7,755 nt of DNA, from assembly GCA_017880745.1 (NCBI GenBank), contig JADGRR010000122.1, positions 1-7,755 of the forward strand, written 5' to 3'. A program made the translations under genes and the position numbers. The DNA is from Burkholderiales bacterium (GTDB lineage: Bacteria; Pseudomonadota; Gammaproteobacteria; Burkholderiales; SG8-39). A model generated the notes under the pieces. It was not told where the DNA came from. It made no database searches and worked only from the letters and a program-made list of their open reading frames with translations. Positions 1-6,739 of this stretch are shown in pieces (the stretch's first letter is position 1; each line of letters opens with the position of its first letter).

Positions 1-900
1 GCCCAGGACGCAGGACAGCGCCACCAGCAGCGGCACGCTGGTAAACAGCGGAAACACGCTATAGACCGCGGCCGCGATCAGCAGCGCTGCGCCGATGACC
101 TGCCACGGGCGCACGCGCCGGATCAGCAGCGGCAGCAGCAGGCGCACGGCGAAGATGGCGATGGCGAAGCTGCCCATGACGGCGCCGATGGTCGAGGCCG
201 ACAGTCCAATGCGCGAGCCGTAAATCGGCATCACGAAAGCGTACAGATCCCAGGCCATGTTCAGCAGCCCGCTGGCGATAAATACGCGGCGCAGGGTACG
301 ATTGTGCAGCAGGTCCATCACGCGGCTCTCGCCGGCATCGGTTTTGCGCTCCTTCGCTTGCGGCAGCGCCGGCCGGTTCAGCCAGATCACGATCAGGGGC
401 ATAAGCGGGAACAGGAACAGCAGCAGGAAGGTGCGCACATGCCCGATAGCGTCGATCGCAAATCCCGTCACCAGCGGTCCGAGCGAACTGGAGACCGAAA
501 ATCCGAGCGCCAGCCAGCTGAAATTGGCGGCACGATCCTCGGCGCGGCCGATGGCGCCCACTACCTGGTTAACCGCGACGTGGAACACCATGAAGCCGGT
601 GCCGATCAAGGTACTCGCGGCGTAGAGCGTCCACAGGCGCGGCCAGACAAAGGGCAGCAGCGCGCCGAGGGCCACGGTGAAACTCGCGGCGAACATGGGC
701 CAGCGCGCGCCGACGCGGTCGATCAGCCGGCCCGCACCCACCGCAAGCAGCATCGGCAGCAGCGCGAACGAGGACATCAGCGTACCCACGGTGAACGTCG
801 AGGCGTGCAGCTGAATCGCGTACAGTGACACCAGCATGCGGCTGCCGTTGAAAGCAGTGTGCGTGAGAACGGTAAGAGTTACCAGCTGCCACAGGCGCAT
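1..900 (-). CDS. MFS transporter, N-terminal 300 residues (3' end outside window)
   Basis: This is an inner-membrane permease of the major facilitator superfamily, probably driven by the proton gradient; the substrate is unknown. The frame stays open from the ATG at 898-900 to the window edge, so the C-terminal part (roughly 80-100 residues in a typical 12-helix member) is missing. Seen directly: a run of hydrophobic helices with short charged loops, and the family's loop 2-3 signature at about residues 57-66 (G-R-L-I-D-R-V-G-A-R). A long polar loop at about residues 170-190, rich in K, R, E and D, fits the central cytoplasmic loop between the two six-helix halves. The start lies one base after the TGA of the upstream EamA gene, so the two are very probably co-transcribed and translationally coupled. 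Codon use and GC content match the neighbours. Whether it exports a drug or metabolite, or imports something, cannot be told. Confidence 0.9.
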   Translation of the reverse strand, partial: MRLWQLVTLTVLTHTAFNGSRMLVSLYAIQLHASTFTVGTLMSSFALLPMLLAVGAGRLIDRVGARWPMFAASFTVALGALLPFVWPRLWTLYAASTLIGTGFMVFHVAVNQVVGAIGRAEDRAANFSWLALGFSVSSSLGPLVTGFAIDAIGHVRTFLLLFLFPLMPLIVIWLNRPALPQAKERKTDAGESRVMDLLHNRTLRRVFIASGLLNMAWDLYAFVMPIYGSRIGLSASTIGAVMGSFAIAIFAVRLLLPLLIRRVRPWQVIGAALLIAAAVYSVFPLFTSVPLLVALSCVLG

Positions 901-901
901 G

Positions 902-1786
902 TCAGCCGCCCAGCGTCGCTGTGCGCCGCTTGCCGATTTCCAGCACCAGCGCCGTGGCGATGACGATCACCGCGCCGCCGGCGAGCGTGCTCATGCCGAC
1001 CGGTTCGTCGAGGAACAGCGCGCCCCAGAGCGTGCCGAACACCGGAATCAGGAACGTCACGGTGAAGGTTCTGGTCGGCCCGACATCGGCAATCAGGCGA
1101 AAGTAGATGAGGTAGGCAGCGGCGCTGCACAGGAGCGAGATTCCGAGCACGGCCAGCGTCACCTGCCAGGTGAAGGCGGCCGCCGCCGGCGGTGCCGGCA
1201 GGAAGGGCATCACGACCGCGCTGGCGGCGACCAGACTGCCGACGGTCAGCGCGCGCGGCGCCAGCTTGCCCGCGCGTTTTTTCACGTACACCCCGGCCAG
1301 GGCATAACAGGCGGTGGCGCCGATGCAGGCGAGCACGGCCAGCAGCACTTCGGCGCTCACCGCGATCGGGCCGAAGCCGACCAGCAGCGCCACCCCGAGC
1401 ATGCCGAGCGCGAGGCCGAGGGACTTGCGCCAGGAGAATTTTTCTCCGAGCCAGATCGCGCCGCAGACCGCGGCGAACCAGGGCGCGGCGGCGTTGAGTA
1501 TGGCCATATAGGAGGCGCCGATATGCTTGCCCGACCAGGCGTACAGCCCCCAGGGCAGCGCCGTGTTGAGCACGCCCAGCACGAGGTAAGGGCGCCAGTT
1601 CTGCACCAGGTTCAGGGCGAAGCCGGCGGCGCGCGCATAAATCAGCATCGCGATCGCGGCCAGGCCCACGCGCAATTCCGTCAGCCACAGCGGGCCGATC
1701 GCGCCCACCGCCATGCGCACGAACAGGAACGAGCCGCCCCAGATGGCGGCAAGCAGGACGAGGCGGGTGAGGTCGGCTGGGCGCAT
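902..1786 (-). CDS. EamA/DMT-family permease (RhaT/YdcZ-like, 10 TM)
   Basis: This is a drug/metabolite transporter superfamily permease of the inner membrane, made of two tandem EamA repeats (about residues 6-133 and 145-285), ten predicted helices in all. Family hallmarks are visible: the first helix carries A-I-W-G-G-S-F at 14-20, and the end of the first repeat carries the W-L-G-E-K-F-S-W-R-K stretch typical of the join between EamA repeats. The frame is open upstream to 1846, but I chose the ATG at 1784-1786 (294 residues) because family members begin just before helix 1 and the extra 20 residues are polar and unlike the family. No strong Shine-Dalgarno sequence precedes it; an AGGGG lies about 14 bases upstream. 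It is divergent from the acyl-CoA ligase across a region with two inverted repeats. Related proteins mostly export amino acids or other metabolites; the substrate here is unknown. Confidence 0.9.
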   Translation of the reverse strand: MRPADLTRLVLLAAIWGGSFLFVRMAVGAIGPLWLTELRVGLAAIAMLIYARAAGFALNLVQNWRPYLVLGVLNTALPWGLYAWSGKHIGASYMAILNAAAPWFAAVCGAIWLGEKFSWRKSLGLALGMLGVALLVGFGPIAVSAEVLLAVLACIGATACYALAGVYVKKRAGKLAPRALTVGSLVAASAVVMPFLPAPPAAAAFTWQVTLAVLGISLLCSAAAYLIYFRLIADVGPTRTFTVTFLIPVFGTLWGALFLDEPVGMSTLAGGAVIVIATALVLEIGKRRTATLGG

Positions 1787-1828
1787 GGTCCAATAGCCAT
1801 CCCCTACGCTTGATGGAGAGGGAAAGGC

Positions 1829-1851
1829 GTAAAGTACAGCGCGCACTTTAC
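1829..1851. promoter_or_regulatory. Inverted repeat GTAAAGT-N9-ACTTTAC, possible operator
   Basis: Two perfect 7-base arms (1829-1835 and 1845-1851) are separated by nine bases in the divergent space between the EamA permease and the acyl-CoA ligase. The arms are AT-rich in a very GC-rich setting. The 16-base spacing between half-sites is wider than one helical turn, as for some dimeric regulators. No run of T follows on either strand, so an intrinsic terminator is unlikely. A regulator binding site is an inference; no regulator gene is in the window. Confidence 0.4.
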
Positions 1852-1858
1852 AGGTGAT

Positions 1859-1875
1859 GGTGGCAGCATGCCACC
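1859..1875. promoter_or_regulatory. Inverted repeat GGTGGCA-GCA-TGCCACC, possible operator or 5'-UTR hairpin
   Basis: Two perfect 7-base arms surround a three-base centre, starting eight bases after the neighbouring inverted repeat ends. The arms are GC-rich and could form a tight hairpin in a leader transcript of the ligase gene, 43 bases before its ATG, or serve as a compact dimer site in DNA. No T-tract follows in either direction, which speaks against a terminator. I could not identify convincing -35/-10 boxes around it. Confidence 0.38.
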
Positions 1876-1917
1876 CGCTTCTTGCGCCGCGGCCGCGCCG
1901 GGATTACGCTCGCGCGC

Positions 1918-3501
1918 ATGCCTGCCGACACGCTTGCCGCTTTTCTTGCCGCCGCGCCGGGCGCGCTCTTGGACCGTGATCGCCCGCTCGCGTATGCGGC
2001 GCTCGCCGACGAAAGCGCGCGCCTGGCAGGGGCGTTGCGGGAGCTCGGGGTGTGCCCCGGCGATCGCGTCGCCTTGTGGTTGCCCAATGTTCCGGCCTGG
2101 CTCGCGCTGTTGTTCGCCTGCGCCAGGCTGGGTGCGATCGCGGTGTCGGTCAACACCCGCTTCAAGAGCCACGAAGTCGCCGACATCGTCGGGCGCTCGC
2201 GCTCGAAGCTGCTGTGCTTCTGGCCGGGTTTCCGCCATATAGATTTCGGCGGCATGCTCGCCGGCTGCGATCCCGCGGCGCTGTCCGCGCTCGAGGCGTT
2301 GCTGCTATACGAAGAAGACGGCGCTGCGCCGACCGAGGTTATCGGCAAGCCCGCGCACCGCTACTGCAAGCTGATCGAACGCGCGCCGCTCGCTGACGAC
2401 GCCTCGCGGCCCGAAGCGGGCTGCGTCATGTTCACCACCTCGGGTACGACCAAGGCGCCCAAGTTCGTCCTGCACGGTCAGCAGACGCTGATACGCCACG
2501 CCGCCGACGTCGCGGCCGGCTTCGGCTACACCGCGGCGCACGCCAGAATCCTGCTCACCGCTCCGCTGTGCGGCGTGTTCGGTTTCTGCAACGCCATGGC
2601 TGCCATTGCGGCCGGGCGTCCGTTGGTGATGTACCCGGGTTTCGATGCGCTGGAAGCGGCGCGCGCGGTGCAGCGGCACGCGATCACGCATACCAACGCC
2701 ACCGACGAAATGATCCACCAGATGCTGGCCGCGGTGAGCGAGCCGCGGCCGTTTCCGAGCGCGCATTTCTTCGGCTACGCGGCCTTCTCTCCCGCGCTCG
2801 CCGACCTGCCGGCGCAGGCCGATGCGCGCGGCCTGAAGCTCGTCGGCCTGTACGGCATGAGCGAAGTGCAGGCGCTGCTGGCGCGGCAAAGCGAGTCGGC
2901 GCCGCTGGCTGAGCGCGCGCTCGGCGGCGGCAGGCCGGTGGCGGCGGCAGCGCGGGTACGCGCGCGCGACCCGGAGAGCGGCGAGGTGTTGCCGCACGGC
3001 ACCGCGGGCGAGCTCGAATTTCAGGTGCCGAGCCGCATGCTGGGCTATTTCGAGAACGAGGAGGCGAACCGCGCCGCAACCACGGATGACGGCTGGTTCA
3101 GGAGCGGCGATCTCGGTTATACCACTGTCGACGGCAGGTTCGTGTTCATCGCGCGCCTGGGGGATGCGCTGCGGCTGTCCGGTTTTCTAGTCAGCCCGGC
3201 CGAAATCGAGGACGTGCTGCAGCAGCACGCTTCGGTGCAGGCGGCTCAGGTGGTGGGGGTGGACACGGCAACCGGCGTGAAGCCCGTGGCTTTCGTGATC
3301 CCGGCGGCGGGCGCGGTCTTCGACGAGCCGGCGTTGATCGCGCATTGCGCCGCGCGTATCGCGAAATTCAAGTTGCCGCTGCGCGTGTGCGCGCTCGATG
3401 CCTTTCCGGTCACCCCCGGGGCCAACGCGACCAAAATCCAAAAGTCGAAGCTGCGCGAGCGGGCACAGGCGTTATTGAGCGAAAGCTCAGCGCGGGACTA
3501 A
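1918..3501 (+). CDS. AMP-dependent acyl-CoA synthetase/ligase (ANL superfamily)
   Basis: This cytoplasmic enzyme activates a carboxylic acid with ATP to an acyl-adenylate and, in most relatives, transfers it to coenzyme A. The 527-residue length is normal for the family. Motifs seen in order: the P-loop T-S-G-T-T-K-A-P-K at 174-182; Y-G-M-S-E at 312-316; S-G-D-L-G at 396-400, whose D398 should bind the ribose; the hinge region R-L-G-D-A-L-R-L-S-G-F at 413-423; and the C-terminal catalytic lysine in T-K-I-Q-K at 505-509 (K506). All core motifs are intact, so it should be active. The frame is open from a TTG at 1882, but the ATG at 1918 gives the usual N-terminus; only a weak GGGA lies 14 bases upstream. 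It stands alone on the plus strand, divergent from a permease and convergent with the methyltransferase gene 11 bases away. No thioesterase, hydratase or dehydrogenase partner is near, so the acid (fatty, aromatic or other) is unassigned. Confidence 0.9.
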   Translation: MPADTLAAFLAAAPGALLDRDRPLAYAALADESARLAGALRELGVCPGDRVALWLPNVPAWLALLFACARLGAIAVSVNTRFKSHEVADIVGRSRSKLLCFWPGFRHIDFGGMLAGCDPAALSALEALLLYEEDGAAPTEVIGKPAHRYCKLIERAPLADDASRPEAGCVMFTTSGTTKAPKFVLHGQQTLIRHAADVAAGFGYTAAHARILLTAPLCGVFGFCNAMAAIAAGRPLVMYPGFDALEAARAVQRHAITHTNATDEMIHQMLAAVSEPRPFPSAHFFGYAAFSPALADLPAQADARGLKLVGLYGMSEVQALLARQSESAPLAERALGGGRPVAAAARVRARDPESGEVLPHGTAGELEFQVPSRMLGYFENEEANRAATTDDGWFRSGDLGYTTVDGRFVFIARLGDALRLSGFLVSPAEIEDVLQQHASVQAAQVVGVDTATGVKPVAFVIPAAGAVFDEPALIAHCAARIAKFKLPLRVCALDAFPVTPGANATKIQKSKLRERAQALLSESSARD

Positions 3502-3512
3502 CCGTCTATTTC

Positions 3513-4265
3513 TCAGGGCTTCACGAACTTCAGCACGAACTCGTCGACCCGGATCGGGGAGCGCGATGAGGTCGCGTCGCGCGGATCATCGGGATTGCGC
3601 AGAAAATCGGCGGCGGCGACGAACTTGAATCCGGCCGCCTCGATTTCCTGCCGCACCACGGATTCTTCGATCCGGTGCAGCGTCTTGCCCACGCTCACGC
3701 CGGCACCGGCCTTGGCCGAATGGTCGGCGACGACAAAGTGGCCGCCCGGCTTGAGCGCATCGAAAATGCGCCGGTTCATTTTGGCGCGGTCGATGCCCAT
3801 GGCCGGCGTGTCGTGGTACTCGAACAGCATGGTCGCGAGGTCGAGGTTGCGCACGTCGCCGGGCGCCGGGTCGTCAAAATCGCGAATCAGCTTGACCACA
3901 TTGCTCATGACCGGCTTGGCTGCGCGCTCGTCGAAGCGCGTTTTGATGAAGCGCGCGATCGCGTCTGGCGAATTGTGCGCGTACACCACGCCCTGCGGCC
4001 CGACGCTGCGCGCCAGCAACTCGGCGCTGTAGCCGGCGCCGGCGCCGACCTCCAGCACTTTCATGCCGGGCTTGACGCCGGCGAACGCGAGCATCATTTC
4101 CGGCTTGCGCCGCTCGTCGGTCTTGCGGTCGGCGTCGCTGCGGTCCGGGCTCGCTACCACGGCGCGAATCTCCGGCGTCACTTCCCAGGTGTGCGGCGCC
4201 GTGCTGGCGCACCCGGCGAGGGCGGCCGCCGCGGCGGCTGCGAACAACAGACATTTTGCGTTCAT
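3513..4265 (-). CDS. Predicted lipoprotein with class I SAM-dependent methyltransferase domain (COG4798-like)
   Basis: This 250-residue protein combines an export signal with a Rossmann-type methyltransferase domain. Residues 1-19 form a lipoprotein signal: K4, a hydrophobic run with seven alanines, then the lipobox L-A-G-C with the lipidated cysteine at 19. Position +2 is Ala rather than Asp, so the usual sorting rule predicts the outer membrane, facing the periplasm. The stretch A-S-P-D-R-S-D-A-D-R at 38-47 followed by R-R-K-P, the SAM-binding motif V-L-E-V-G-A-G-A-G at 70-78, F-E-Y-H-D at 148-152, and A-D-H-S-A at 180-184 match my recollection of the predicted methyltransferase family COG4798. 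Substrate and reaction are unknown. The gene sits 35 bases after the TAXI binding-protein gene and has a strong ribosome site, which supports the long start that includes the signal. It converges on the acyl-CoA ligase with an 11-base gap. Confidence 0.87.
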   Translation of the reverse strand: MNAKCLLFAAAAAAALAGCASTAPHTWEVTPEIRAVVASPDRSDADRKTDERRKPEMMLAFAGVKPGMKVLEVGAGAGYSAELLARSVGPQGVVYAHNSPDAIARFIKTRFDERAAKPVMSNVVKLIRDFDDPAPGDVRNLDLATMLFEYHDTPAMGIDRAKMNRRIFDALKPGGHFVVADHSAKAGAGVSVGKTLHRIEESVVRQEIEAAGFKFVAAADFLRNPDDPRDATSSRSPIRVDEFVLKFVKP

Positions 4266-4271
4266 GGCGTC

Positions 4272-4278
4272 TTCCTTT
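4272..4278 (-). promoter_or_regulatory. Ribosome binding site of the lipoprotein methyltransferase gene
   Basis: The minus strand reads AAGGAAG here, six bases before the ATG at 4263-4265. It fixes the start so that the lipobox signal peptide is part of the protein, which matters because a methyltransferase would not otherwise be expected outside the cytoplasm. Confidence 0.7.
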
Positions 4279-4300
4279 GATCGTCTATGTTGCGGTCGCG

Positions 4301-5284
4301 CTATTGGGCGAGGCCGATTTCGCGCAGATAGCGCAGCACGCCCGGATGGATCAGTTCCTTGCGCGGCGCGGCCGCAAGGGTGTTGGCGGCCGTGCTTTCG
4401 CGCGCCTGCGGCAGGCGCGCTCCGAGCGCGGCTTCGTTCTGGTGCAGCGCACGTGCGAGGCGGTAGGCGACATCGTCGGGCAGCGTCGGCCGCGCCAGGA
4501 TGAAACTCCAGGAGCCGACGGAGGCGATGGCCTCGTTCTGTCCGGGATAGCTGCCGGCGGGTACGCTCATCGGCCGCAGAAAGCTGTGTTTGGCCAGGAT
4601 ACGCCGTGTCTCATCGGCGTTCGGCGCGATGAAACGCGCGCCGCCCGGCGCCTTGGCCACCGTGGCAAAACCCGGCCAGCCCAGGCCGGCGCCCCAGAGC
4701 GCCGCGGCGCGGCCATCGGCCACCATCGCCGGACCATCACCGGCGCGCTCGAGGTAGATCGCCTGAAAATCGCGCTCCTGGTCAAGGCCGATGCCATCGA
4801 GCACATAGCGCGCGAGGATCACCAGTCCGGAGCCTTTTGCGCCGAACGCGACCGGCTTGCCCTTGAGGTCGCCGATGCTGCGATAGGGGCTGTCGGCGCG
4901 CACCACGTACATGCCCGGTGTGGAGTACATCGCGGCGATGATCAGCAGGTTCGCCGGCGGGCGGCCGATGCCGGAGAGCGCTTCGTGCACCACTTCGCCC
5001 TGCACCAAGGCGATGTCGAGCTGGCCGGCTTCGAGCAGGGGCACGTTTTCGGTGCTGCCCTTGGTGTTTTTTGGTTGCAGCAAAAGCGAGGCATCGGCGG
5101 CGTTCACGGTCTCCACCACGGCGGCGCCGTAGACGGGAAAGCCGCCACCGGGCGTGGCGGTGCCCAGGGTGACTGTCGTTATTGTTGGCGGCGTTTTTTC
5201 CTGCGCGATTGTCGCGGTGCTCATGACTGCTCCCAACAAAAAAGCGAACCAGTGCCGAAAGCCGGCAGACGATTGGTTTTTCAC
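4301..5284 (-). CDS. TAXI-family TRAP transporter solute-binding protein
   Basis: This is a periplasmic binding protein of 327 residues that would capture a small carboxylate-type ligand and deliver it to a TRAP-type membrane permease. A signal peptide is visible: R10 and K2 before a hydrophobic stretch (about 12-27), with likely cleavage after A27 (T-I-A before Q28). The mature N-terminus has the family pattern L-G-T-A-T-P-G-G-G at 40-48 and the K-G-S-T-E-N-V-P-L-L segment at 75-84 leading into D-I-A-L-V-Q-G at 90-96. The start is a GTG at 5282-5284; an in-frame TAG lies 24 bases upstream, so no longer version exists, and the next internal Met (21) would destroy the signal peptide. The Shine-Dalgarno is poor. 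No fused DctQ/DctM-type permease gene lies in the window, so it is an orphan here. It precedes the lipoprotein methyltransferase by 35 bases and follows the NnrU gene by 71 bases; the ligand is unknown. Confidence 0.9.
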   Translation of the reverse strand: MKNQSSAGFRHWFAFLLGAVMSTATIAQEKTPPTITTVTLGTATPGGGFPVYGAAVVETVNAADASLLLQPKNTKGSTENVPLLEAGQLDIALVQGEVVHEALSGIGRPPANLLIIAAMYSTPGMYVVRADSPYRSIGDLKGKPVAFGAKGSGLVILARYVLDGIGLDQERDFQAIYLERAGDGPAMVADGRAAALWGAGLGWPGFATVAKAPGGARFIAPNADETRRILAKHSFLRPMSVPAGSYPGQNEAIASVGSWSFILARPTLPDDVAYRLARALHQNEAALGARLPQARESTAANTLAAAPRKELIHPGVLRYLREIGLAQ

Positions 5285-5355
5285 GGCGGCGATATTACAC
5301 CTGATCGACTATTTGGACGCACGCGCGCGGCGGGGTGCGCAAGTTGCGAACGGGG

Positions 5356-6030
5356 TCAATAGGGGCGCGTGCCGAACAGATACGGGTGCAGGAGCAGCAG
5401 CGCCGCGTACAGAGAGAGCCCGACGAGCAGTTTTTTCCAGCCGATTTCCTCGGGCCGGAACGAGTTGCGGCCGGCGATGATCGCAGCGAACGGGATGTTG
5501 GAGGTGGCTGCGGCAAAGCGCTGCCAGTCCTCGCCCAGCGTCGCCGCCTTGCGCGCGTCGATCAGCAGCGTGCCCGAGAGCGCAAGCAGGACGAAGCCGC
5601 CGAAAAAGATCAGCGCGGCCGCGTCGCCGCGCGCAAGCATGTGGCAAAGGCCCCACAGGGCGAATGCCCACATCATCGGGTGGCGGGTGACGCGCAGAAC
5701 GCCGCGCGCGGCGTCGGACGAGCGCAGCGCCGCCTGCTGGCGCACGGCGCTCGGGTTGCGCGATAGGAGGCCGCAGGCGAGCAGCACCAGCGCGACCGGC
5801 ATGACTGCAAGCGGCACGAAGCGTACGCCCGGCCACAGCGGCGATACCGGCGCGCGCGCATAAGCCCAGATCGTCCAGCCCAGCGTCGCGAAGGACACGA
5901 GCGAGAACAAACCGAGATAGGCGTTCTCCCCCAGCGTCTTTACCAGGCCCGCGCGCAGGGGCGTGCTGGCGACATAATGCGTGGCCAGGAATGCGGCAGT
6001 GGCGAGCGACAGATGCGCCATCGGATCCAT
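5356..6030 (-). CDS. NnrU family integral membrane protein
   Basis: This is a 224-residue inner-membrane protein with about six hydrophobic segments, matching the NnrU domain family (PF07298). The family signature is clear: N-P-S-A-V at 92-96, then V-T-R-H-P-M-M-W at 114-121 and G-L-C-H-M at 127-131, with the polar A-R-G-D loop directly after. H18 near the end of helix 1, H117 and H130 are candidate cofactor or metal ligands. The family is named after a gene linked to nitric-oxide reduction in denitrifiers, and plant/cyanobacterial zeta-carotene isomerase (Z-ISO), a haem protein, is related; most bacterial members have no proven role. A very good ribosome site (GAGGGAGG) six bases upstream supports the chosen start; a second Met at residue 4 is possible. 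It lies 22 bases after the RraA-like gene, so co-transcription with the dehydrogenase and aldolase is likely. No denitrification or carotenoid gene is nearby. Confidence 0.92.
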   Translation of the reverse strand: MDPMAHLSLATAAFLATHYVASTPLRAGLVKTLGENAYLGLFSLVSFATLGWTIWAYARAPVSPLWPGVRFVPLAVMPVALVLLACGLLSRNPSAVRQQAALRSSDAARGVLRVTRHPMMWAFALWGLCHMLARGDAAALIFFGGFVLLALSGTLLIDARKAATLGEDWQRFAAATSNIPFAAIIAGRNSFRPEEIGWKKLLVGLSLYAALLLLHPYLFGTRPY

Positions 6031-6036
6031 GCTGTG

Positions 6037-6044
6037 CCTCCCTC
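6037..6044 (-). promoter_or_regulatory. Strong ribosome binding site of the NnrU gene
   Basis: The minus strand reads GAGGGAGG here, six bases before the ATG at 6028-6030. It lies wholly in the short gap after the RraA-like stop codon, so NnrU can be translated independently of the upstream overlapping pair. Confidence 0.7.
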
Positions 6045-6052
6045 AGATCGAG

Positions 6053-6739
6053 CTAAACATGCCCGTATTTCTTCAGCACCTGCGCCAGCGTGGCGCCGGC
6101 GGCCAGCTCGCGCCGGATGCTCGTTTCTTTCGCCGTCAGGTTTTCGGCCGCAACCAGAACCGCCTCGGCAATCTTCGCCGGAACGACGATCGCGCCGTCG
6201 ACGTCGGCGAGCACGAAATCGCCCGGGTGCACGCTCACGCGCCTGGCCGTCGCGCCCGGCAGGTACACCGGCTGTTGCCAGGCCGTGACCTTCCAGCGGC
6301 CGATGGATTGCACCGGCGTGCGGTAGCGCGCGTACACTGGGAATTTCTGTTTGGCGATCCACTCGATGTCGCGGATGCCGCCGTCGATCAAGGCGCCGGC
6401 GCAGCCGCGCCGCTTCAAGCCCAGCGCGATCAGTTCGCCGAAGTAACAGATGCCCTCGCCGTCGCCCGCCCACACGCTGAGCTCGCCCGGGCCGACACCG
6501 TCCGCCGCCTGCATCTTGTCCGGGTCGCCGGCGCTCTCGTACGGCGTCATCTGCCCGTGTATGGTGTAGGCCCAGCCGCCCATCTTGCCCGCATCGGCGG
6601 GATAGGGCTGGAATGACGCGGCCAGCCCCTGGTCGGGACGGCCCATGACGTCGAGCACATCGGCCACGGTGGCGCTATCCACCTTGAGATAGCGCCGGCG
6701 CAGCGCTTCGCGCGCGCCCTTCGCCGCCTCAGGTGCCAT
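6053..6739 (-). CDS. RraA-like protein, probable HMG/CHA-type aldolase or oxaloacetate decarboxylase
   Basis: This 228-residue protein belongs to the RraA / 4-hydroxy-4-methyl-2-oxoglutarate aldolase family, a metal-dependent cytoplasmic class II pyruvate aldolase group formerly misnamed as a menaquinone methyltransferase. Seen directly: V-D-S-A-T-V-A-D-V-L-D at 20-30, F-G-E-L-I-A at 100-105, and G-A-L-I-D-G-G-I-R-D at 115-124. In characterised aldolases the Arg and Asp of this last motif bind substrate and the divalent metal, and both are present (R123, D124); true RNase E regulators of the RraA type usually lack the full aldolase set. G-A-I-V-V-P follows further on. I chose the ATG at 6737-6739 because the frame upstream (to 6793) encodes a basic, unlike-family extension and overlaps the dehydrogenase more deeply. 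With this start the overlap with the dehydrogenase is 11 bases, a sign of translational coupling. Substrate is inferred only; an oxaloacetate decarboxylase role would fit the neighbour. Confidence 0.87.
   Translation of the reverse strand: MAPEAAKGAREALRRRYLKVDSATVADVLDVMGRPDQGLAASFQPYPADAGKMGGWAYTIHGQMTPYESAGDPDKMQAADGVGPGELSVWAGDGEGICYFGELIALGLKRRGCAGALIDGGIRDIEWIAKQKFPVYARYRTPVQSIGRWKVTAWQQPVYLPGATARRVSVHPGDFVLADVDGAIVVPAKIAEAVLVAAENLTAKETSIRRELAAGATLAQVLKKYGHV

Noticed and set aside
836..1813. Open frame of 325 codons on the plus strand, antisense to the EamA permease
   Set aside because: The product is rich in Arg, His, Gln, Glu and Gly with no recognisable domain, as expected for a shadow frame in GC-rich DNA; the opposite strand encodes a clear ten-helix permease.
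1847..1852. TTTACA as a -35 box for the ligase gene
   Set aside because: No -10-like hexamer is found 16-18 bases downstream, where the GC-rich palindrome lies.
2305..2997. Open frame of 230 codons antisense to the acyl-CoA ligase
   Set aside because: Arg-rich shadow of a gene whose motifs are all intact on the plus strand.
3475..3490. Hairpin TGAGC-GAAA-GCTCA at the end of the ligase gene as a terminator
   Set aside because: The stem is only five pairs plus one G-U and no T-run follows on either strand; a GNRA-type loop is noteworthy but not enough to call a terminator.
5292..5300. TGTAAT/TAATAT sequence upstream of the TAXI GTG as a -10 box
   Set aside because: No acceptable -35 hexamer lies 16-18 bases upstream; the TTGACC near 5354-5359 is far too distant.
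4256..5362. Open frame of 368 codons on the plus strand, longer than the TAXI gene it opposes
   Set aside because: Low-complexity, Arg/Gly/His-rich translation with no domain, while the minus strand has a signal peptide and full TAXI motifs.
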